Assembly: GCF_014836845.1 (NCBI RefSeq)
Contig: NZ_JACSQA010000004.1
Span: 62,001-126,000, forward strand
DNA length: 64,000 bases
Source: Ureibacillus galli
GTDB taxonomy: Bacteria; Bacillota; Bacilli; Bacillales_A; Planococcaceae
Reading direction: 5' to 3'
Shown here: in pieces, positions 60,019 through 64,000 of the stretch
Layout: every line of letters begins with the position of its first letter
How positions within the stretch are numbered: the first letter of the stretch is position 1
Notes under the pieces: model-generated
The model's database searches: none
What the model was told of the DNA's origin: nothing
Seen by the model: the letters and a program-made list of their open reading frames with translations, nothing else
Made by a program: the position numbers and the translations under genes

Positions 60019-60800
60019 TGAAGCTACTTTTAAATGAGTCACCACTTCTCGTATTACCGACTCTCGCAGTTAAACTTGGCCTGAATGAAGCCATTGTATT
60101 GCAACAACTGCACTTTCGGTTGTTGCAATCCCCTTTAAAATATGACGGATTTACTTGGTACCATCATACGTATACGAAATGGCGGGAGCAATTTCCTTTT
60201 TGGTCCGAAAAGACGATTAGTAGAGCATTTTTGAGTCTTGAAAGAAAGGGGATAATCGTTTCATCTCAGGCTTACAATGCCATGAAAGTTAATAAAACAA
60301 AATGGTATCGCATTGACTATGATGTCCTTTCCCGTATTTTAGAAAGACAAATTGACCTTCCCACTGAGACAGATTGTGAGGAACAAACGGAACAATTTGA
60401 GTTTAACGAAGAAAGCAAAATGGCTGATTCAGTTAAAAAAGAAAGAAATAAGGAGAAACAACAAAATACTAATCTCGAAATCATGACTGAAATTATCCAT
60501 TATTTAAATAACAAAGCCTATAAGGAGTTTCGTATAAATAATCAAGCAACAAAAAGATTAATTAATGCTAGATTACAAGAAGGTTATACCGTTGAAGACT
60601 TTAAAAAAGTGATCGATGTGAAGGTCAGTCAATGGTTAAACAATAAAGAAATGAGGTCTTATTTGAGGCCAAGCACATTATTTAGTCCTACAAACTTTGA
60701 AAATTACTTAAATGAAGCAAGGGATATGAAGCCAAGTCCAGTTAAGCGAACGATTCAACCGATAGTACTTGATTATAATGCCGGTGAAGAAGACGAATAG
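60018..60800 (+). CDS. DnaD-like phage/element replication protein
   Basis: A 260-aa protein. The N-terminal part (about 1-110) has a replication-initiator-like winged helix (LGLNEAIVLQQLHFRLLQSP, then FPFWSEKTISRAFLSLERKG). The C-terminal part (about 155-245) matches the conserved phage C-terminal domain: YLNNKAYKEFRI, RLINARLQEGYTVEDFKKVI, YLRPSTLFSPTNFENYLNEA. Start is GTG after GGGGGTG. It probably recruits the helicase encoded next to an origin. Confidence 0.85.
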   Translation: MKLLLNESPLLVLPTLAVKLGLNEAIVLQQLHFRLLQSPLKYDGFTWYHHTYTKWREQFPFWSEKTISRAFLSLERKGIIVSSQAYNAMKVNKTKWYRIDYDVLSRILERQIDLPTETDCEEQTEQFEFNEESKMADSVKKERNKEKQQNTNLEIMTEIIHYLNNKAYKEFRINNQATKRLINARLQEGYTVEDFKKVIDVKVSQWLNNKEMRSYLRPSTLFSPTNFENYLNEARDMKPSPVKRTIQPIVLDYNAGEEDE

Positions 60801-60844
60801 GACAAGCTAAAGACGGCTTGTCCTATTAAGAAAGGGGGATCCCA

Positions 60845-62146
60845 ATGGCATCGGAAATAAGTACAGAGCTTATGGAAAAAAGTTTACTTGGTACGATGCT
60901 AAAGGAAAATTACTTAATATTAGATGGCGATATCCAACCAGAACTATTTCAATCCCAAATTCATCGTTCCATTTATATGTCTATGCAGCAATTAGCTAGA
61001 AAGCATCAACCTGTTGACTATATTACGTTATTAACAACGGTTAATCCGGAAGAAGTAGGGGGAGCTAACTTCTTAGCCAGTTTACAAACCTATGCCGATT
61101 TAGAAAAGTTCGATGTTTATTTAGATTTATTAAAAAAAGAGTGGAGGGAAAAGGAAAAACACAATCTTTTACTGCAAGCATCGATTCACAATTGGTCCGT
61201 CGAAGAAATTCAAAAGTCCTTTGATAATCTTCAAATGGAGACAGTGACAGTCGACACAGATATAAACAATGTAATCGCTAAAATGGCAGAACGCCCATAC
61301 ATACCAATGAAAGAATCCCGTGTAGTTCCTACAAATTTAAAGGAATTAGAAAAATTAATTGTAGGTTTTAGACAAGGGGAACTAACGATTATTGCTGGCA
61401 GACCTTCTATGGGAAAAACAGATGTCATGAATTATTTTGCTTTAACTGCAGGTTTTACGGGTTTTCTACCGATTATCTTCTCCTTAGAAATGAGTAAAGC
61501 GATGCTGATTGACCGACTTATCGCGGCTTGTGGAAAAATTAGTCGACTGAAAATGAGGGACCCATATCAATATTTTTCTGAAAAACAACGGGAACGATGG
61601 ATTTCGATCTTAACGGATTTAAGTCAAACGAATATTCAAATCGATGATCGGGCGGGCCTAACCGTAAACCAAATGCGGGCACAAGTAAGAAGACTCATTC
61701 ATACCCACCCAGAAAGAAAGCCGATCATTTTTATTGATTACTTACAAATCATTCATTCAAGTAATCCAAATGGAAACCCTACAACGATTATTGGACAAAT
61801 TAGTTGGGAACTTAAGCAAATGGCAAAAGAATTTGATTGTCCGGTTGTTTGTTTAGCCCAGTTGAACCGAAGTGTTGAGTCCCGCCAAAATAAACGCCCC
61901 TTTATGAGCGATTTGCGAGATTCGGGAAATATCGAACAGGATGCGGATGTGGTGATCTTGTTATATCGGGATTCCTATTATGAGCAAATGACGGAAATCT
62001 TAGGTGCAGAAACAGGGGATGAAGGGACAGGAGCACTCAATAGTGGGAATGAAAGATTAGAACTTATTGTCGCGAAAAATCGTAATGGCCCGACAGGAAC
62101 GGTTTTTGTGAATTACAACAAAATGACAGGTCAAATAAAGGAGTAA
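60845..62146 (+). CDS. DnaB-type replicative helicase (phage/element type)
   Basis: A 433-aa helicase: N-terminal DnaB domain (about 8-110), then the RecA-like core with Walker A AGRPSMGKT (about residue 183), Walker B region PIIFIDYLQII and the ARNRNGPTG-type end (AKNRNGPTGTVFVNY). It unwinds DNA at replication forks. It follows the DnaD-like gene. The chromosomal dnaC equivalent is usually in another place with other neighbours, so this is the element's own copy. Confidence 0.9.
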   Translation: MASEISTELMEKSLLGTMLKENYLILDGDIQPELFQSQIHRSIYMSMQQLARKHQPVDYITLLTTVNPEEVGGANFLASLQTYADLEKFDVYLDLLKKEWREKEKHNLLLQASIHNWSVEEIQKSFDNLQMETVTVDTDINNVIAKMAERPYIPMKESRVVPTNLKELEKLIVGFRQGELTIIAGRPSMGKTDVMNYFALTAGFTGFLPIIFSLEMSKAMLIDRLIAACGKISRLKMRDPYQYFSEKQRERWISILTDLSQTNIQIDDRAGLTVNQMRAQVRRLIHTHPERKPIIFIDYLQIIHSSNPNGNPTTIIGQISWELKQMAKEFDCPVVCLAQLNRSVESRQNKRPFMSDLRDSGNIEQDADVVILLYRDSYYEQMTEILGAETGDEGTGALNSGNERLELIVAKNRNGPTGTVFVNYNKMTGQIKE

Positions 62147-62152
62147 TGCAAG

Positions 62153-62617
62153 TTGTTGGAGAAGGAGAGAACGATTCAAATGTTATTTGATGAAGCCATT
62201 CAATTCGATGAACCATACACAGCCCATTACATTTATTTTGCCGTGTTGAAAGGCAAGGTGACGATGCAAGACAAAGCAGCAAAACTATTTAACCTTTCTT
62301 TCACCAAATCGGAAATGGAAGACTTCAAAGTATTGAGAGATTCCGACACCCTTAACATGCGTCCCATCAAAATATTTGCAATTCAAAATAATACAAATAC
62401 GTATGCATTCTACTTTGCCAAATGCTTAGGGGACGCGCGGAAACTCCATCACCAACTGTACGGTGTATGGGAGAATAAAATAACCATCGCCTACAACCAA
62501 ATGATCGACAAATCCATTTACTTTCCCCATTCAAACGAAACAAAAACTTTTCGACAGTTGTTGAAGGAGACCGTGCTGTTTCCTAGGTGGGTGTGTGAGA
62601 TGGAGAGACTTTGCTAA
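62153..62617 (+). CDS. Hypothetical protein of the replication module
   Basis: A 154-aa soluble protein (MLEKERTIQMLFDEAIQFDE, later IKIFAIQNNTNTYAFYFAKC and KLHHQLYGVWENKITIAYNQ). The start is TTG after AAGGAG, 6 bp past the helicase stop, so it belongs to the same transcript. Not recognised. It may be a replication accessory protein of the element. Confidence 0.7.
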   Translation: MLEKERTIQMLFDEAIQFDEPYTAHYIYFAVLKGKVTMQDKAAKLFNLSFTKSEMEDFKVLRDSDTLNMRPIKIFAIQNNTNTYAFYFAKCLGDARKLHHQLYGVWENKITIAYNQMIDKSIYFPHSNETKTFRQLLKETVLFPRWVCEMERLC

Positions 62618-63043
62618 TTAATTACTAGTTTTATAAAATATGTTAAAATATTACTGTTAGAAGATATTCAAATATATTGTTATAGAAGTAAATGCGGTTT
62701 ATAAAAAAGAATCGTAGATAAATGAACTATATATTTATCTACATAATATTGCCTTTATAAAAAGGGCAAATTCTTAAAATTTCTTCTAAATCTATATTCT
62801 TCAATCACAGATTTGGGAGATAATAGGGAGGAATCTGGTTTTTATTTAAAAATAAGTCTATTCTATTCGCTATGGAATTGCTTTTAGTAGATGCCTCATT
62901 TTAAAGAATAACTAATACATTGGTCATAATTGATTATATTTAGAAATAAAACTAAAACTTTATTAATCCATTGAATTTTTAGTTGTAAAATTAGATGCTC
63001 AATTTATAATAAAAGTGTCATTTCAAGAAAAAGGTGATAATCG
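62618..63043. other. AT-rich stretch without genes
   Basis: About 420 bp between the replication module and the next small gene. It is very AT-rich, with many short runs of A and T and no ORF with a ribosome binding site. No terminator, att-site repeat or iteron was recognised by eye. It could mark the right edge of the element. Confidence 0.5.
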
Positions 63044-63274
63044 ATGAAAGAATTATATCGAACAGGTTTAATATTTTTTTCACTAGGAAGTTTAATGTTA
63101 TTTTTACATAGACTTATTGCAGAAGCTGTAAGATTTGATTCAGGAATAAGTGAAACTCTACATTTTAATTTATTTTTATATATACCATCATTATTCTTTA
63201 TAATAATAGGTTTAATTTTAATGGTAATATTTATCTCTATAGAAGTAAAAAAGAAAAGGCCAGGAAATAACTAA
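63044..63274 (+). CDS. 76-aa membrane protein
   Basis: A small protein with two helices (about 7-27 and 45-68), an amphipathic segment between them and a basic tail (EVKKKRPGNN). AAAAGGTGATAATCG precedes the ATG. Family unknown. Confidence 0.7.
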   Translation: MKELYRTGLIFFSLGSLMLFLHRLIAEAVRFDSGISETLHFNLFLYIPSLFFIIIGLILMVIFISIEVKKKRPGNN

Positions 63275-63334
63275 AATTTATGAGGAAATCTAAAATTCTT
63301 AATGATTTATTAATTCGATTGCTCTTTTATATTG

Positions 63335-63377
63335 CAAAAAATGTTAGACCATTTACAATTTTGGTCTAACATTTTTC
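63335..63377. terminator. Bidirectional terminator
   Basis: AAAAATGTTAGACCA with TGGTCTAACATTTTT and a T-rich tail on both sides. Confidence 0.9.
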
Positions 63378-63473
63378 TTTTGCCCTAGCTTCTTTATATT
63401 TTAAGATAATGTGTGACGCTAAATCATTTTTTCTTTTAATGGTTACATATTTGACTTCTTTAGTTTTGTTCAC
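63366..63473 (-). CDS. Possible 35-aa peptide
   Basis: A minus-strand ORF (MNKTKEVKYVTIKRKNDLAS, a basic helix, ending in Cys) begins with GTG and has no ribosome binding site. Its stop lies in the terminator stem. The sequence looks protein-like, but the missing site and short length make it doubtful. Confidence 0.25.
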   Translation of the reverse strand: MNKTKEVKYVTIKRKNDLASHIILKYKEARAKEKC

Positions 63474-63558
63474 ATAGGGTGACTAAAGAGTCTGAGAAAT
63501 AATTGGTAAGCATACGATACAAAAAAACATTGGAATTATCCAACTTCAAATAGGATGA

Positions 63559-64000
63559 TTATTTAATCGTTTTTTGATGATCGTAGCAATAAATTTTCCC
63601 ATCAAACTTTTTATTTGATAGACAATAGGTCTTTACTTTATCTGACACGGTTTTTTGACAGACAACACATATACTTTCCTTGTCCGTTTTATCGTTCTCG
63701 TTTTTAGACGTTTTAATATTTTCAACGTGCTGTTTTCGAATCGTAGGGTCCGTAATATTAGCTTCCATTAGTTGTTGGTAGAGTAATTCAATTTCATTAT
63801 CCGATAAAAACGGTTCTTTATGTTGTAACTTAAGGATGGCAATTTTACGGTTAATAAATTCCGTTAGCTCAATATCATAAACAACGAGTTCGTTTGATTG
63901 TATTTTACGGAGTTCCTCATCTAGCTTAAAGGTACATCTTTTTGTAAAAGAAACCATTGAGATGAAGTAGTCATGATAGTGGGATTCTACTAAATTTTTT
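63559..64000 (-). CDS. NERD-family protein, C-terminal half (cut by window end)
   Basis: The minus-strand frame stays open to the right edge, so the ATG at 63957 is internal. The sequence VSFTKRCTFKLDEELRKIQ, IRKQHVENIK and a terminal Cys/His cluster (CVVC, then YC, IYCYDHQ) resembles the C-terminal region of nuclease-related-domain (NERD) proteins of Bacillaceae, with a final Zn-binding part. The nuclease-like domain lies outside the window. Role: probable DNA-processing protein. Confidence 0.65.
   Translation of the reverse strand, partial: KNLVESHYHDYFISMVSFTKRCTFKLDEELRKIQSNELVVYDIELTEFINRKIAILKLQHKEPFLSDNEIELLYQQLMEANITDPTIRKQHVENIKTSKNENDKTDKESICVVCQKTVSDKVKTYCLSNKKFDGKIYCYDHQKTIK

Noticed and set aside
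58944-63043. Attachment-site repeats flanking the replication module
   Set aside because: No matching direct repeats were found by eye at the two borders; the only clear repeat is the duplicated ORF6N leader.
1-64000. CRISPR arrays, tRNA/rRNA genes, transposases
   Set aside because: No regularly spaced direct repeats, no tRNA-like cloverleaf, no rRNA sequence and no transposase or integrase domain were recognised when reading both strands.

Overview
The window is low-GC DNA from an endospore-forming member of the Bacillaceae. The evidence is AAGGAGG-type ribosome binding sites with many TTG and GTG starts, families typical of Bacillus (YfiY-type siderophore uptake, YkoEDC, KimA, YunG, YoaP, a SpoIIP-domain protein), and TPP and ydaO-type riboswitches. 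No rRNA, tRNA, transposase or CRISPR array was seen. Most of it looks like chromosomal accessory and housekeeping sequence. The one clearly phage- or element-like block is 59.0-62.6 kb.

Layout. 0-5.2 kb: end of a TetR regulator with a drug-efflux MFS pump, a lipoprotein, a VOC protein with a serine hydrolase, and a DUF2089-type HTH protein with a membrane partner. 5.2-10.1 kb: Fur-controlled Fe-siderophore ABC system (two permeases, ATPase and an FhuF-like Fe-S protein leftward; binding lipoprotein rightward). 10-21.6 kb: HAD phosphatase, YunG, YoaP, acetyltransferases, a chemoreceptor with symmetric three-heptad duplications, a YtrA-type GntR/ABC operon, and a TetR/YhgE-type ABC-2 pair. 21.7-25.3 kb: MocR regulator and a second TetR/MFS pair. 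25.3-30.7 kb: a decayed TPP-riboswitch copy, a TerC protein, then an intact TPP riboswitch driving tenA-ykoE-ykoD-ykoC, in which ykoD carries an in-frame stop.

30.8-40.2 kb: lipocalin-like protein, DinB/WYL pair, an aromatic-repeat protein, a methyltransferase, and a five-gene operon (lipoprotein ending in Gly-Gly, DUF350 membrane protein, conserved 153-aa protein, glutathionylspermidine-synthase-like ATP-grasp enzyme, K+ channel). 40.4-42.9 kb: a probable copper operon (Cys-rich DeoR-type regulator with NosL-like sensor, PepSY membrane protein, YtkA-like lipoprotein). 42.9-46.5 kb: two back-to-back c-di-AMP (ydaO-type) riboswitches, one leading to an RCK-like protein and the K+ importer KimA, the other to a DUF2294/MpsC protein.

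46.7-49.8 kb: a DUF71/Dph6-like ATPase, an ECF sigma factor overlapping a membrane-anchored SpoIIP-domain protein, and a compact type I toxin-antitoxin locus with a holin-like toxin, a convergent antisense RNA and a six-codon leader ORF. 49.9-58.9 kb: Nudix hydrolase, an operon of three membrane proteins, MBL hydrolase, Lrp-type regulators, an old-yellow-enzyme reductase and small membrane proteins. 59.0-62.6 kb: two tandem ORF6N proteins with duplicated leaders, a DnaD-like replication protein, a DnaB-type helicase and one unknown. The right edge cuts a NERD-family gene.

The strongest leads are the paired c-di-AMP riboswitches with an RCK-like/KimA unit, the Gly-Gly lipoprotein next to an ATP-grasp ligase, the type I toxin-antitoxin locus, the copper operon regulator, the symmetric heptad duplication in the chemoreceptor, and the broken ykoD beside a duplicated TPP leader. 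All functional statements come from reading the sequence and recalled family features; no database search was run.
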